Below are positions 1 through 8,896 of a stretch of DNA of 64,000 bases, piece by piece. A program made the position numbers and the translations under genes. Where the stretch lies: NCBI RefSeq assembly GCF_025148785.1, contig NZ_CP102271.1, positions 1,419,972-1,483,971 of the forward strand. The letters are read 5' to 3'. The stretch is from Catenibacterium mitsuokai. GTDB lineage: Bacteria; Bacillota_I; Bacilli_A; Erysipelotrichales; Coprobacillaceae. A model generated the notes under the pieces. The model had not been told where the DNA came from, did no database searches, and saw only the letters and a program-made list of their open reading frames with translations. How positions within the stretch are numbered: the first letter of the stretch is position 1; every line of letters begins with the position of its first letter.

Positions 1-323
1 TTATATCTTATGCAAAAGAAATATTTGAACATAATGGCTTAACTGTATACAGTGGTCTTATTGTATCTGGTGATCAGTTTGTTGCAAGAAAAGACCAGGT
101 AGATGCAATTAAAGAACACTTCCCTGATGCATTGTGCTCAGAAATGGAAGCTGCAACAGTAGCTCAGGTATGTACAGTCTTTAATAAACCATTCATTATT
201 GCACGTGGATTAAGTGATATTTTTGATAAAGGCAGCAGTTCTATCCAGTTTGATCAGTATCTTAAGGAAGCTGCAAAGTCATCAGCACATATGTGTTATG
301 ATCTAGCTCAGAAGCTCATATAA
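1..323 (+). CDS. mtnN: 5'-methylthioadenosine/S-adenosylhomocysteine nucleosidase, C-terminal part
   Basis: The 5' end lies outside the window; the reading frame is open from base 3. The enzyme hydrolyses the N-glycosidic bond of MTA and SAH to release adenine in the cytosolic methyl cycle and polyamine salvage. Visible family signs are the SGDQF stretch, the SEMEAATVAQVC segment whose Met-Glu contacts the ribose, and GLSDIF, whose Asp matches the catalytic acid of the family. The visible part is about 106 residues, roughly the last half of a 230-residue enzyme. It ends one base before the next gene, so the two are probably co-transcribed. The family assignment is good; the full length cannot be judged. 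Confidence 0.88.
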   Translation, partial: ISYAKEIFEHNGLTVYSGLIVSGDQFVARKDQVDAIKEHFPDALCSEMEAATVAQVCTVFNKPFIIARGLSDIFDKGSSSIQFDQYLKEAAKSSAHMCYDLAQKLI

Positions 324-324
324 A

Positions 325-2634
325 ATGAATAGAATTGAATTATTGGCCCCTGCAGGTGATTTTGAGTCTCTGCAGTGCGCTATTGCGAATGGCGCTAATG
401 CGATTTATCTTGGAACAACTGCCTTTTCAGCACGTGCCTTTGCAAAGAATTTCAGCTTAGAAGAACTCAATCAAGCTGTACAATATGCTCATTTAAGAAA
501 TGTTAGAATATTTGTGACTGTTAATACATTATATCAAGATGATGAAATGAAGGATGTTTTATCATTAATTGATAGTTTATATGATTTACAGATTGATGCA
601 TTACTTATCCAGGATATCGGCTTATTAAAGCTTGTACATGAAAGATATCCAGATATGGAACTTCATACTTCTACTCAGATGAGTGTCATGTCACTCGAAG
701 CATTACGCTATTTTGAAGAATTAGGCGTCAAGAGAGTTGTTCTTGCAAGAGAAAATACAATTGATGAAATCAAATACATCTGTTCTCATACAGATTTAGA
801 GATTGAAGTTTTTGCGCATGGTGCCTTATGTGTAGGCTATTCTGGACAATGTTTGATGTCTAGTATGATTGGTAGAAGAAGCGGTAATAGAGGAGCCTGT
901 GCACAACCATGTCGTTTACCTTATAGTTTGGAAGAAGATGGAAAAATCATTAATACAAGCTATTTAATGTCTACTATGGATCTGTGTACCTCTAATCATA
1001 TTAATGAGTATATTGAAGCAGGTGTCGCTTCTTTAAAAATAGAAGGGCGTATGAAGCGTCCTGAATATGTCGCTGCAGTCACTCAAGTGTATTCTAAAGC
1101 CATTAAGCATTATTATGATGGTACACCTAATTATACAAAAGAGAACTTCAATGATATGAACCAGATGTTTAATCGTCATTATACATCTGGTTATCCATTT
1201 AAAGACAACAAGATTGTAGATGAGACTTTTTCAGGCAATCAAGGTGTTTTTCTAGGTTACGTCAAAGGATATGACTATCGTAGTAAACGCGTCTCTATTG
1301 CCCTGAAAAATGATTTAACCCAAGGGGATTCTATTGTCTTTACTGAAATAGATAAAGGAAGACCTGTCAATAAGATCTATTATCAGAATAAACTGATTAA
1401 TAAAGCAGAAGCAGGAATGAATGTCCAGATTGAATTTGATGATGTAGTAAAGAGTGGTACTGTCAATAAGACAATTAGTGTAGATACTATTAACCGCATG
1501 CAGAAAACATATCAGCAAGAGAAGAAATATCGCATGATTGATATGTATTTTAAAGCATCTCTTAATAAGCCATGTTCTCTTATCGTAAAGTGTGATGGAG
1601 AAGAGATTACTGTAGTTAGTGAACAGATTATTGAAGCCGCCTCTAAACGTGCAGCAACTAAAGAGAATATTACTGACCATTTAAATAAGCTGGGTCATAC
1701 TGTATATGAAGCAAATTCTATTGATGTTTCTTTAGATGATTCATTATTTATACCTATCACTATTGTCAATAATATGCGTCGTGAGGCACTTTCTAAGCTT
1801 GATGAATTATTTACCTTTAAGAAGTTACATAAAGCTCCTATAAAGGAAATTCAGCCTCTTAAAGTTATTCCACAGGTTGCATCAGAATATCATGTAGTAG
1901 TTTCTAATGTAAAACAGTTAGAAATTGCTCTTAAATATTATGATCATGTATATTATTACTATGACGACCATTTAAAAGAAGCATTAGCTTGCTTTAATGA
2001 ATATGATAAAGTACCTAATCTTTATCTGCCTCGTATTATGCATGATAAAGATATAGCTGAAGTCATTCACAATCCATTATTGAAAGAATTCAATACTCTA
2101 ATTGTCAATGACTTTGGTAGTTATAGATTATTAAAAGATCATCCTCTTATTATTGGTCAAGGATTTAATATTTATAACCATTATGATGCTTATGCATTTA
2201 AAGAACCTGTTATTGCATCATTTGAATGTACAAGAAAACAGATCAGACAGATGAAGGATTACAATGCCGATCTAATTTTACCTATTTATGGTAAAACAGA
2301 GAATATGATTAGTGAACATTGTGTTATTTCACAATCTTATTTTCATAAAAAAGTACCTCATTGTGGTATGTGTAAAAAGCATAGCTATAAGATTGTAGAT
2401 AGAAAAGGAGTATCTTTTGAAATTTTTACAGACTCATCATGTCGTAATCATATTCTTCATAATGAGCCAATCTATGTTGAAAATCATCAATCTATGAACA
2501 TTTCATATTTTATTATGATGACTACAGAAACAGAAAATGAGACTGTAACCGTTTTAGAAGACATTAAAAAACGTACTTCTAAAGGGAAAAAAAGTGATTT
2601 AAAACAGTCTTATGTAGTAGGATATTTCAAATAA
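325..2634 (+). CDS. Peptidase U32 family protein (large form, RNA hydroxylase type)
   Basis: This is a 769-residue protein with an N-terminal U32 domain. The U32 signature is clear: EVFAHGALC at residues 161-169, followed by Cys176, Cys192 and Cys196, which match the cysteine pattern that binds an iron-sulfur cluster in RlhA/TrhP. Characterised relatives hydroxylate RNA bases (C2501 of 23S rRNA by RlhA; wobble U34 of tRNA by TrhP) rather than cleaving protein. The protein is much longer than TrhP (about 450) and resembles the long forms with an added C-terminal region (DUF3656 and beyond). That region carries another Cys pair in HCGMCKK. It starts one base after the upstream stop, implying coupling. 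Its RNA target cannot be told from sequence. Confidence 0.85.
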   Translation: MNRIELLAPAGDFESLQCAIANGANAIYLGTTAFSARAFAKNFSLEELNQAVQYAHLRNVRIFVTVNTLYQDDEMKDVLSLIDSLYDLQIDALLIQDIGLLKLVHERYPDMELHTSTQMSVMSLEALRYFEELGVKRVVLARENTIDEIKYICSHTDLEIEVFAHGALCVGYSGQCLMSSMIGRRSGNRGACAQPCRLPYSLEEDGKIINTSYLMSTMDLCTSNHINEYIEAGVASLKIEGRMKRPEYVAAVTQVYSKAIKHYYDGTPNYTKENFNDMNQMFNRHYTSGYPFKDNKIVDETFSGNQGVFLGYVKGYDYRSKRVSIALKNDLTQGDSIVFTEIDKGRPVNKIYYQNKLINKAEAGMNVQIEFDDVVKSGTVNKTISVDTINRMQKTYQQEKKYRMIDMYFKASLNKPCSLIVKCDGEEITVVSEQIIEAASKRAATKENITDHLNKLGHTVYEANSIDVSLDDSLFIPITIVNNMRREALSKLDELFTFKKLHKAPIKEIQPLKVIPQVASEYHVVVSNVKQLEIALKYYDHVYYYYDDHLKEALACFNEYDKVPNLYLPRIMHDKDIAEVIHNPLLKEFNTLIVNDFGSYRLLKDHPLIIGQGFNIYNHYDAYAFKEPVIASFECTRKQIRQMKDYNADLILPIYGKTENMISEHCVISQSYFHKKVPHCGMCKKHSYKIVDRKGVSFEIFTDSSCRNHILHNEPIYVENHQSMNISYFIMMTTETENETVTVLEDIKKRTSKGKKSDLKQSYVVGYFK

Positions 2635-2672
2635 CATTTTAGATAAAATCTATATTTTTCATAATTCCTAAA

Positions 2673-2701
2673 TTGCCACCACAATTTTTTTGTGTTATAA
2701 T
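2673..2701 (+). promoter_or_regulatory. Sigma-A promoter for the XRE regulator
   Basis: TTGCCA (2673-2678) and TATAAT (2696-2701) are separated by 17 bases, with TG one base before the -10 box (extended -10). The downstream gene starts at 2734 behind a GGGGAGG ribosome site. Confidence 0.75.
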
Positions 2702-2733
2702 AAACCACAGATAGAAATGGGGAGGTAAACTTT

Positions 2734-3060
2734 ATGGCATTAGATATGGATCTCGCTAAACGTCTAAAAACTTATAGAACTTTTAAAAACCTTACACAAA
2801 AAGAGGTAGCCGCACATCTTAATGTACCTCATTCTGCAATTTCAGATATTGAAAATGGTAAAAGAGATGTGACAGTTGGAGAATTAAAAGTTCTTTCACG
2901 CTTATATGGACGTAGTGTTGAAGAAATCATGAGTGGTAAGAAATATGACTACTATAATATTGCGAATATTGCACGATTATTATCTGAGTTACCAGATGAA
3001 GATCTTAAAGAAGTCATGTTCATCATTGAATATAAGAGAAAAAGATTAGAAGAAAAATAG
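2734..3060 (+). CDS. XRE-family helix-turn-helix regulator
   Basis: This 108-residue protein has a Cro/CI-type helix-turn-helix at about residues 8-65 (LTQKEVAAHLNVPHSAISDI is the central helix-turn-helix), followed by a short charged C-terminal helix. The layout is that of small DNA-binding repressors without a ligand or protease domain. It has its own strong promoter and a GGGGAGG ribosome site, and is followed by a strong hairpin, so it is a single-gene unit. Its target genes cannot be told from the sequence. Neighbours on either side have unrelated roles. Confidence 0.85.
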   Translation: MALDMDLAKRLKTYRTFKNLTQKEVAAHLNVPHSAISDIENGKRDVTVGELKVLSRLYGRSVEEIMSGKKYDYYNIANIARLLSELPDEDLKEVMFIIEYKRKRLEEK

Positions 3061-3064
3061 TTTT

Positions 3065-3092
3065 AAAGGGAGATAGCGTACTATCTCCCTTT
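3065..3092. terminator. Bidirectional terminator between converging genes
   Basis: AAAGGGAGATAG (3065-3076) pairs perfectly with CTATCTCCCTTT (3081-3092) over 12 bp around a CGTA loop. A and T tracts flank both sides. It sits between the rightward regulator gene and the leftward phosphodiesterase gene, whose stop codon overlaps the stem. Confidence 0.85.
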
Positions 3093-3630
3093 ATTTCATA
3101 TTCTTTACAAGCTTCTTAAATTCTTTTAGTAACTGCATACCTTCATCAAGTACTTCCTGATTACAAATATGATGATCTAGATTATCATAAAAAATAACAT
3201 TAAAAGGTTCAGTATCAACAATTGCATAAGTCCCATAACCATAACTTCCACGATTGATCATAGCACTGCCTGGATTCACAAAAGTAATACCTTCATGAAC
3301 CTGAATAGTAGGGACATGTGTATGTCCATGAAAGCATATATGACATTTATTTTCTTTACATGCTTCTATTAGTTCATCATAGCCACTATAAACGTGATAA
3401 TCATTACCATGTGTCACAAATATATCTTCATAGACTACATAGTGAGGAAAAACCTCTTCATCATGATTTCCATGTACAACTATATTATAATCCTTAAGTA
3501 ATGGATCATTAGGAGGTAATGATGAATCCCCACAATGTACCAATAAATCCACTTTATTTTTCCATTTTTTTGTAATATCTTCCAATATATCATTATACAT
3601 ATGCGAATCACTTACAACTAATATTCTCAT
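3091..3630 (-). CDS. YfcE/MJ0936-type metallophosphoesterase
   Basis: This is a 179-residue calcineurin-like phosphodiesterase. The two-metal site motifs appear in the usual order: SDSH near the N terminus, HCGD, GNHDE and HGHTH. Relatives (YfcE, MJ0936) hydrolyse phosphodiesters in vitro and their natural substrate is mostly unknown. I chose ATG 3630 because a GAGGTGG ribosome site (3636-3642) lies 5 bases upstream; a GTG nine bases earlier overlaps that site. It is the only leftward gene in the first 11.9 kb and is transcribed divergently from the PTS gene. In Firmicutes this gene often sits beside the Ham1/rdgB pyrophosphatase gene, but that is not the case here. Confidence 0.85.
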   Translation of the reverse strand: MRILVVSDSHMYNDILEDITKKWKNKVDLLVHCGDSSLPPNDPLLKDYNIVVHGNHDEEVFPHYVVYEDIFVTHGNDYHVYSGYDELIEACKENKCHICFHGHTHVPTIQVHEGITFVNPGSAMINRGSYGYGTYAIVDTEPFNVIFYDNLDHHICNQEVLDEGMQLLKEFKKLVKNMK

Positions 3631-3648
3631 TTTAACCACCTCAAAAAT

Positions 3649-3677
3649 ATTATAAATTAAATTTATAGCCTTTTGAA
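3649..3677 (-). promoter_or_regulatory. Promoter for the phosphodiesterase gene
   Basis: On the minus strand TTCAAA (3672-3677) and TATAAT (3649-3654) are separated by 17 bases, directly upstream of the ribosome site of the phosphodiesterase gene. Confidence 0.5.
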
Positions 3678-3711
3678 TATCCTTTTTTCTATTATGCCGA
3701 AAAAACTTTTG

Positions 3712-3725
3712 GGTAAGTGTTTACA
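3712..3725 (+). promoter_or_regulatory. cre-like CcpA operator overlapping the EIIB promoter
   Basis: GGTAAGTGTTTACA matches the palindromic cre form TGTAAACGTTTACA at 11 of 14 positions and overlaps the -35 box of the EIIB promoter. By analogy with other PTS genes of Firmicutes this would allow carbon catabolite repression. The central CG is TG here, so the site may be weak. The call is inference from sequence resemblance. Confidence 0.4.
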
Positions 3726-3748
3726 TCAGGTCTAAAAATTAGTATAAT
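3720..3748 (+). promoter_or_regulatory. Sigma-A promoter for the PTS EIIB gene
   Basis: TTTACA (3720-3725) and TATAAT (3743-3748) are separated by exactly 17 bases. The gene start lies 34 bases further on. Confidence 0.75.
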
Positions 3749-3781
3749 TAGTATATAGAAATTAGAAAAGGAGTAATGACA

Positions 3782-4099
3782 ATGAAAACAATTTTATTAG
3801 TATGTTCTGCAGGTATGTCTACTAGCTTATTAGTAACTAAAATGGAAGCTGCAGCTAAGGAACAGGGAGTAGAAGCAAAGATCTTTGCTTTACCATTCTC
3901 TGATGCACCTAGAGTATTAGAAGAAGTTGACTGCATCTTACTTGGCCCACAGGTTAGATTCCAGAAAGCCGCAATCGAAAAGTTAGCTGCTTCAAGAAAA
4001 GCTGGTGCTATCCCTGTTGACGTTATCGATATGAGAGATTACGGAACAATGAACGGTAAGGCTGTTCTTGCTAGTGCTCTTAAATTATTAGGTGAATAA
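3782..4099 (+). CDS. PTS EIIB component, lactose/cellobiose type
   Basis: This 105-residue cytosolic protein begins with a beta strand leading to CSAGMSTSLL, the P-loop of the lactose/cellobiose EIIB family, whose Cys carries the phosphoryl group on its way from EIIA to the sugar. ATG 3782 is preferred over ATG 3776 because the AAAGGAG ribosome site (3767-3773) is 8 bases from the former and only 2 from the latter. No EIIA or EIIC gene is nearby; it stands alone between its own promoter and terminator. It may serve a distant EIIC or act as a phosphorylation-dependent regulator. Which sugar is involved cannot be told. Confidence 0.88.
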   Translation: MKTILLVCSAGMSTSLLVTKMEAAAKEQGVEAKIFALPFSDAPRVLEEVDCILLGPQVRFQKAAIEKLAASRKAGAIPVDVIDMRDYGTMNGKAVLASALKLLGE

Positions 4100-4112
4100 C
4101 ATAAACACACAA

Positions 4113-4141
4113 AGAGAGGGAGATATTCCTTCTCTTTTTTT
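4113..4141 (+). terminator. Terminator after the EIIB gene
   Basis: AGAGAGGGA (4113-4121) pairs with TCCTTCTCT (4127-4135), with one G-T pair, and is followed by a run of T (4136-4141). Confidence 0.85.
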
Positions 4142-4238
4142 ATTTCAAAATATTATGTACAGTTAAAATTACTTTTATAGGCTATTATTTAGTCTAAGCA
4201 TATTTTTTACACTTTTTATTTATCTTTTTACTTAGTTT

Positions 4239-4247
4239 TGCTATAAT
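4239..4247 (+). promoter_or_regulatory. Extended -10 promoter for the ACT/UPF0210 pair
   Basis: TG-C-TATAAT (4239-4247) lies 33 bases before the GTG start of the ACT gene. No good -35 box is visible, as is common when an extended -10 is present. Confidence 0.6.
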
Positions 4248-4280
4248 GTTTAAAAATTTATGAAATCGGAGGATTCGACT

Positions 4281-4553
4281 GTGAAAAAAGGGATTATTAC
4301 TGTAGTGGGAAAGGACCAGGTAGGTATTATTGCAAAGGTATGTACTTATCTTGCTGAAAATGATGTGAATATTTTAGACATCTCTCAGACTATTGTACAA
4401 GGCTATTTCAATATGATGATGATTGTTAATCATGATGCTTCTACTAAAGCTTTTAATGACTTATCAGATGAACTTGCTGCTTTAGGTCAGGAAATTGGGG
4501 TTGATATTAAAATTCAGCATGAAGAAATTTTTAATATGATGCATAGATTATAA
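4281..4553 (+). CDS. ACT domain protein, UPF0237 family
   Basis: This 90-residue protein consists of one ACT domain, a small-molecule (usually amino acid) sensing fold: the opening strand is GIITVVGKDQVGII, followed by the amphipathic helix of AKVCTYLAEN and the ILDISQTI strand. I chose GTG 4281, with GGAGG (4268-4272) 8 bases upstream; an ATG at 4260 would place that ribosome site inside the gene. It is followed 12 bases later by a UPF0210 gene. The same adjacent pair is known in Streptococcus and many other Firmicutes, which suggests that the ACT protein regulates or partners the larger one. The ligand is unknown. Confidence 0.85.
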   Translation: MKKGIITVVGKDQVGIIAKVCTYLAENDVNILDISQTIVQGYFNMMMIVNHDASTKAFNDLSDELAALGQEIGVDIKIQHEEIFNMMHRL

Positions 4554-4565
4554 GGAGATGTGGAG

Positions 4566-5930
4566 ATGATTAATCAATTCGAAGTTATTGAAACAAACAA
4601 AATGATTGAACAGGAAAATCTTGATGTAAGAACAATTACAATCGGTATTAGCTTATTTGAATGTATTGATTCTTCATTAGATGTTCTTTGTGACAATATT
4701 TACAACAAAATCATGTCTACTGCAAGAAATCTTGTACCAGTAGGACAGTCTATTGAAAAGAAATATGGTATTCCTATTGTGAATAAGCGTATCTCTGTTA
4801 CGCCTATTGCAACAATCGGATCTTCAGCCTGCAAGAAGCCAGAAGACTATGTACAAATTGCCAAGACATTGGATAAATGTGCCAAAGAACTTGGTATCAA
4901 CTTCATTGGTGGTTACACTGCTATTGTTTCTAAGGGTATGACCAAGGCAGAACGTATGCTTATTGAGTCTATTCCACAAGCTATGAAGGAAACTGAATTT
5001 GTATGTTCAAGTGTTAATGTTGGTTCTACTAAGACAGGTATTAATATGGATGCTGTCGCATTACTTGGACAGATTGTGAAAAAAACAGCATATGCAACTA
5101 AAGATATTGAATCTATAGGTTGTGCTAAGCTTGTTATTTTCTGTAATGCCCCAGATGATAACCCATTTATGGCTGGTGCCTTCCATGGTATAAGTGAAAC
5201 TGATGCTATTATTAATGTTGGTGTTAGTGGACCTGGTGTTATGCATAAAGCGATTAAAAATGCGAAGGGTAAAGACTTTGGTGAACTTTGCGAAATCATC
5301 AAGAAAACAGCATTTAAGATCACTCGTGTTGGTCAGTTAGTTGCTTTAGAAGCTTCTGAAGCATTAGGTATTCCATTTGGTATTATTGACTTATCTTTAG
5401 CACCTACACCAGCTATTGGTGACTCAATCGCAGACTGCTTACAGAGCATGGGTCTTGAAAGAGTAGGGGCTCCAGGTACAACTGCTGCACTTGCAATCTT
5501 AAATGACCAGGTTAAGAAGGGTGGCGTTATGGCATCTTCTTATGTAGGTGGCCTTTCAGGTGCCTTTATTCCAGTGAGTGAAGACCAGGGGATGATTGAT
5601 GCAGTCAATGCAGGATCTTTAACTTTAGAAAAGCTAGAAGCAATGACTTGTGTATGTTCTGTAGGTCTTGATATGATTGCAATTCCTGGTGAAACAAAAG
5701 CTGAAACAATCTCTGGTATTATTGCAGATGAAATGGCTATCGGTATGATCAACCAGAAAACAACTGCTGTTAGACTTATTCCAGTTATTGGTAAGGATGT
5801 AGGAGATACAGTTGAATTCGGTGGATTATTAGGTTATGCTCCAATCATGCCAGTTAATTCATTCTCATGTGATGAATTCGTGAATCGTGGTGGACGTATT
5901 CCAGCACCTATCCATAGTTTCAAAAACTAA
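4566..5930 (+). CDS. UPF0210/DUF711 family protein (PFL-like fold)
   Basis: This 454-residue cytosolic protein is recognisable as the UPF0210 (DUF711) family by its length and by segments such as TIGISLFEC near the N terminus, NFIGGYTA in the middle and [13 protein letters not shown]. Structures of relatives resemble pyruvate formate-lyase/ribonucleotide reductase barrels, but no reaction has been proven. ATG 4566 is 8 bases from the AAGGAG site (4552-4557); a GTG at 4560 is too close. It is translationally close to the ACT protein upstream, which probably senses its ligand. I give no enzymatic function. Confidence 0.85.
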   Translation: MINQFEVIETNKMIEQENLDVRTITIGISLFECIDSSLDVLCDNIYNKIMSTARNLVPVGQSIEKKYGIPIVNKRISVTPIATIGSSACKKPEDYVQIAKTLDKCAKELGINFIGGYTAIVSKGMTKAERMLIESIPQAMKETEFVCSSVNVGSTKTGINMDAVALLGQIVKKTAYATKDIESIGCAKLVIFCNAPDDNPFMAGAFHGISETDAIINVGVSGPGVMHKAIKNAKGKDFGELCEIIKKTAFKITRVGQLVALEASEALGIPFGIIDLSLAPTPAIGDSIADCLQSMGLERVGAPGTTAALAILNDQVKKGGVMASSYVGGLSGAFIPVSEDQGMIDAVNAGSLTLEKLEAMTCVCSVGLDMIAIPGETKAETISGIIADEMAIGMINQKTTAVRLIPVIGKDVGDTVEFGGLLGYAPIMPVNSFSCDEFVNRGGRIPAPIHSFKN

Positions 5931-5948
5931 TGAAAGAAGGTTTTATCC

Positions 5949-7172
5949 GTGTATTTAAGTGATTTAACAGTATATTATCAGCTTACTGATGATGAAGATG
6001 CACTTTTCCTTTTAAAGAATGTTGACCAGCTCGATAACAAAGTTATTGAACATGATTTTATTGCAAAATTCCTACAGGTGGCTGAAAAATATGATCTTCA
6101 TGATAACCTCATGCAGAGTCTTCTTACACATTTGCTTGCTATGCATGAAAATGCATTTTCACTCTCATTAGAACGCGAAGCAGACGTGAATGATACATTA
6201 AAGGCACTTGTTATGAGAGATCTTACTTATTTCTATGATCTTTTTCATTCATCATTTGATGATTTAGAAGGATTAAACAGAGAAATCTTTTTCCACTTCT
6301 CTCACTCTAAACCAATTATCAACAAAGAGATTTATGAAGTCTTTAGCAAATTACAAATTAATCTTGCAAAAAGCACATCAGTTGAAGATTTTTATAACAT
6401 CCTCTATAATCATTATCACAAGTATGGTGTTGGTAAATACGGTTTAAATAAGGCTTTTAGATATGTAGATGGAAATATCGTTTCTATTAATCATATAGAA
6501 GATAACACACTTGAACAGCTCATTGGTTATGAACGTCAAAAAGATCGTTTAATTGCAAATACAGAAGCATTCATCAAAGGTAAGAAAGCAAACAATGTCT
6601 TATTATATGGTGATAATGGAACTGGCAAATCATCAAGTATTAAAGCTATTTTAAATCGTTATTATAAAGATGGTTTAAGAATGGTTGAAGTGTATAAGCA
6701 TCAATTCATTCATCTTCCAGAAATCATTGGAGAATTACAGAATCGTAACTATAAGTTCATTATCTTTATGGATGATCTCTCTTTTGAAGAATATGAAACA
6801 GAATATAAGTACCTAAAAGCAGTGATTGAAGGTGGATTAGAGAAAAAGCCTGATAATGTACTTATTTACGCTACAAGTAACCGTAGACATCTGATCAAGG
6901 AAACTTGGAGTGAAAGAGATGATTCTGAAATCAATGTGAACGATGCAAAACAGGAAAAGTTATCACTTGTTGCCCGTTTTGGTGTTCAGATTCTTTATGT
7001 TCATCCAGATAAGCAGCACTATCTTGATATAGTGGATGGACTTGCAGATCAGTATCACCTAAATATTGATCATGACGAACTCCATCGTTTAGCTATGGAA
7101 TGGGAATTAAGAAACGGAGGCTATTCTGGGCGTGTAGCTAAACAATTTATACATATGATGCTTGGAAAATAA
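5949..7172 (+). CDS. DUF815 family AAA ATPase
   Basis: This 407-residue protein has an N-terminal alpha-helical half and a C-terminal P-loop ATPase half. Walker A is GDNGTGKSS (about residues 221-229), and Walker B is FIIFMDDLSF, followed by a sensor-like YATSNRRHL. This matches DUF815, a family of AAA-type ATPases of unproven role. The start is GTG 5949, 8 bases after AAGAAGG. It is followed within two bases by the DUF2156-GNAT gene and then purF, forming a three-gene cluster. The shared purpose is not evident. No membrane segment is seen. Confidence 0.82.
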   Translation: MYLSDLTVYYQLTDDEDALFLLKNVDQLDNKVIEHDFIAKFLQVAEKYDLHDNLMQSLLTHLLAMHENAFSLSLEREADVNDTLKALVMRDLTYFYDLFHSSFDDLEGLNREIFFHFSHSKPIINKEIYEVFSKLQINLAKSTSVEDFYNILYNHYHKYGVGKYGLNKAFRYVDGNIVSINHIEDNTLEQLIGYERQKDRLIANTEAFIKGKKANNVLLYGDNGTGKSSSIKAILNRYYKDGLRMVEVYKHQFIHLPEIIGELQNRNYKFIIFMDDLSFEEYETEYKYLKAVIEGGLEKKPDNVLIYATSNRRHLIKETWSERDDSEINVNDAKQEKLSLVARFGVQILYVHPDKQHYLDIVDGLADQYHLNIDHDELHRLAMEWELRNGGYSGRVAKQFIHMMLGK

Positions 7173-7173
7173 G

Positions 7174-8883
7174 ATGAAACCCTTAAAATTATCTGATTTA
7201 AATATTATATTACCTTTTCTAGATAAAGCAGATTACGAAGGTTATAACTCAAATTTTGTTACAATGATGATGTGGAATCATGAATATCATATTGAATATG
7301 AAATTCATGACCACTTCTGCATCATGCTTCATAACTATAAAGGTCATCGCTTTTTTGCGATGCCTTTTGCGTCTCATGAATACTACAAAGAAGCTATTGA
7401 ATATATGATTGACTATGCAAAAGAACATCAATTTCCTTTTATGATTGATTGTGCAGTTCCTTCTTTTGTAGAGAAATTAAAAAAGGTATGCCCTGGAAAG
7501 TTTGTTTATGAGCATACAAGAGATTTAGATGATTATGTCTATGATAAAGAGAAATTAATTACTTTATCGGGTAAAAAGATGCAGAAAATGAGAAATAACT
7601 ATCATAACTTCATCTCACAATATCCTGATTATGAATACCGTACGCTTAATGCAGATGAGGATATGCCAATGATTTTTACTGATCTTCTCAAATGGGAAAG
7701 GGGAGAAAATGAACAAAGTGAATCTTTAACCTCTGAAGTGTATGGTATTATGTATCTTCTCTCTACGCAGGATCAGCTGCCAATTAAGATTGGTGGCATA
7801 TTCATCAATGATGAATTAAAAGCATTTATGATCGGCTCTCCTTTAAAACATGAAACAATACAAATTCATATTGAAAAGGCAGATAAAACAATCAGAGGAC
7901 TTTATGTCACTTTAAGAAAAGAATTTTTAGAACATGAATGTGCTGATTTTAAATATGTGAATAGAGAAGAAGATATGGGGATAGAAAATCTTCGTATCTC
8001 TAAGGAACGCATGCATCCTTGTAAAATGGTTGAAAAAAGCCGTATCTACATCAATGATGCCATTGTTGATCAGGCGAATGATGAAGACATAGAAGACATT
8101 AAAGAAATCTGGATGGACCGCTTTGAAGATGAAGATGAAATCTCTACTGAATTTTATTTCAAATATCGATTTAAGATAGAAAACACTTATGTAGTCCGCT
8201 TCAAGAATCAAATCGTTTCCGCCTTACAAATTGTTCCTTTTAAGGTGAAAGATTACGAAGACAGCTATTTTATTCTAGGTGTGTCTACTAGAAGAGATTA
8301 TGAAGGACAGGGATTCATGAAATTATTAATGAATCATGTTTTAGAAGTTTATAAAGGCAAGCGTATTTATCTTCAAGCTTATCATCCTGAAATCTATGTG
8401 CCTTTTGGCTTTAAAGAATCACATAGACATATTCTTTATAAACTTGACAAAGCAAAATATGCGCTTCCTAGTAGAATATGCCTATCACAGGATATAAATC
8501 ATCTCTATGATGCATATAATCTCTATGTGAGAGATTTTAGCCATTATTTAATACGTGATGAAGACTATTTCAACAACTATTTAAGAAAAAGATGTGCTGC
8601 ATTTAACGATTCAATCCTAACATTTAAAAATGAGTATGGACAACAGGGATATATGATTTATAATGATAGGGGGAAGTTTGTCTATATTTCAGAATTTATA
8701 TACAATAAAGAATATTTAGATGACATCCTCAAAACGATTTCTGTTTATTTCTATAAAGACATTCGCATCGAAACAGATTGCATGGCGTCTATTCATGGTG
8801 AAAAAACAGATATGATCACAATGATGTGTAATCAGGAGGATGATATACCTCTTGAGAAGCGCTATATCAATGAAATCTATTAA
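7174..8883 (+). CDS. Fused DUF2156 and GNAT acyltransferase-like protein
   Basis: This 569-residue protein has two parts. Residues 1 to about 285 match DUF2156, the aminoacyl-transferase-like fold related to the C-terminal part of MprF lysyl-phosphatidylglycerol synthase, but without the membrane segments. From about 290 to 415 there is a GNAT fold with the acetyl-CoA loop RRDYEGQGF and the later PFGFKE strand. The remaining 150 residues may be a sterol-carrier-like tail as seen in Eis-type acetyltransferases. ATG 7174 is preferred (GGA 7 bases upstream) over a TTG overlapping the previous gene. The substrate is unknown. It lies between a DUF815 ATPase and purF, with purF 13 bases downstream. 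Confidence 0.75.
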   Translation: MKPLKLSDLNIILPFLDKADYEGYNSNFVTMMMWNHEYHIEYEIHDHFCIMLHNYKGHRFFAMPFASHEYYKEAIEYMIDYAKEHQFPFMIDCAVPSFVEKLKKVCPGKFVYEHTRDLDDYVYDKEKLITLSGKKMQKMRNNYHNFISQYPDYEYRTLNADEDMPMIFTDLLKWERGENEQSESLTSEVYGIMYLLSTQDQLPIKIGGIFINDELKAFMIGSPLKHETIQIHIEKADKTIRGLYVTLRKEFLEHECADFKYVNREEDMGIENLRISKERMHPCKMVEKSRIYINDAIVDQANDEDIEDIKEIWMDRFEDEDEISTEFYFKYRFKIENTYVVRFKNQIVSALQIVPFKVKDYEDSYFILGVSTRRDYEGQGFMKLLMNHVLEVYKGKRIYLQAYHPEIYVPFGFKESHRHILYKLDKAKYALPSRICLSQDINHLYDAYNLYVRDFSHYLIRDEDYFNNYLRKRCAAFNDSILTFKNEYGQQGYMIYNDRGKFVYISEFIYNKEYLDDILKTISVYFYKDIRIETDCMASIHGEKTDMITMMCNQEDDIPLEKRYINEIY

Positions 8884-8896
8884 ACAGGAGGCTATT

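Noticed and set aside
2641-2662. Weak terminator after the U32 gene (TAGAT-ATCTA then T-rich)
   Set aside because: The stem is only five A/T-rich pairs, so it cannot be told from chance.
3636-3639. GTG start for the phosphodiesterase
   Set aside because: The GTG is part of the GAGGTGG ribosome site that serves ATG 3630.
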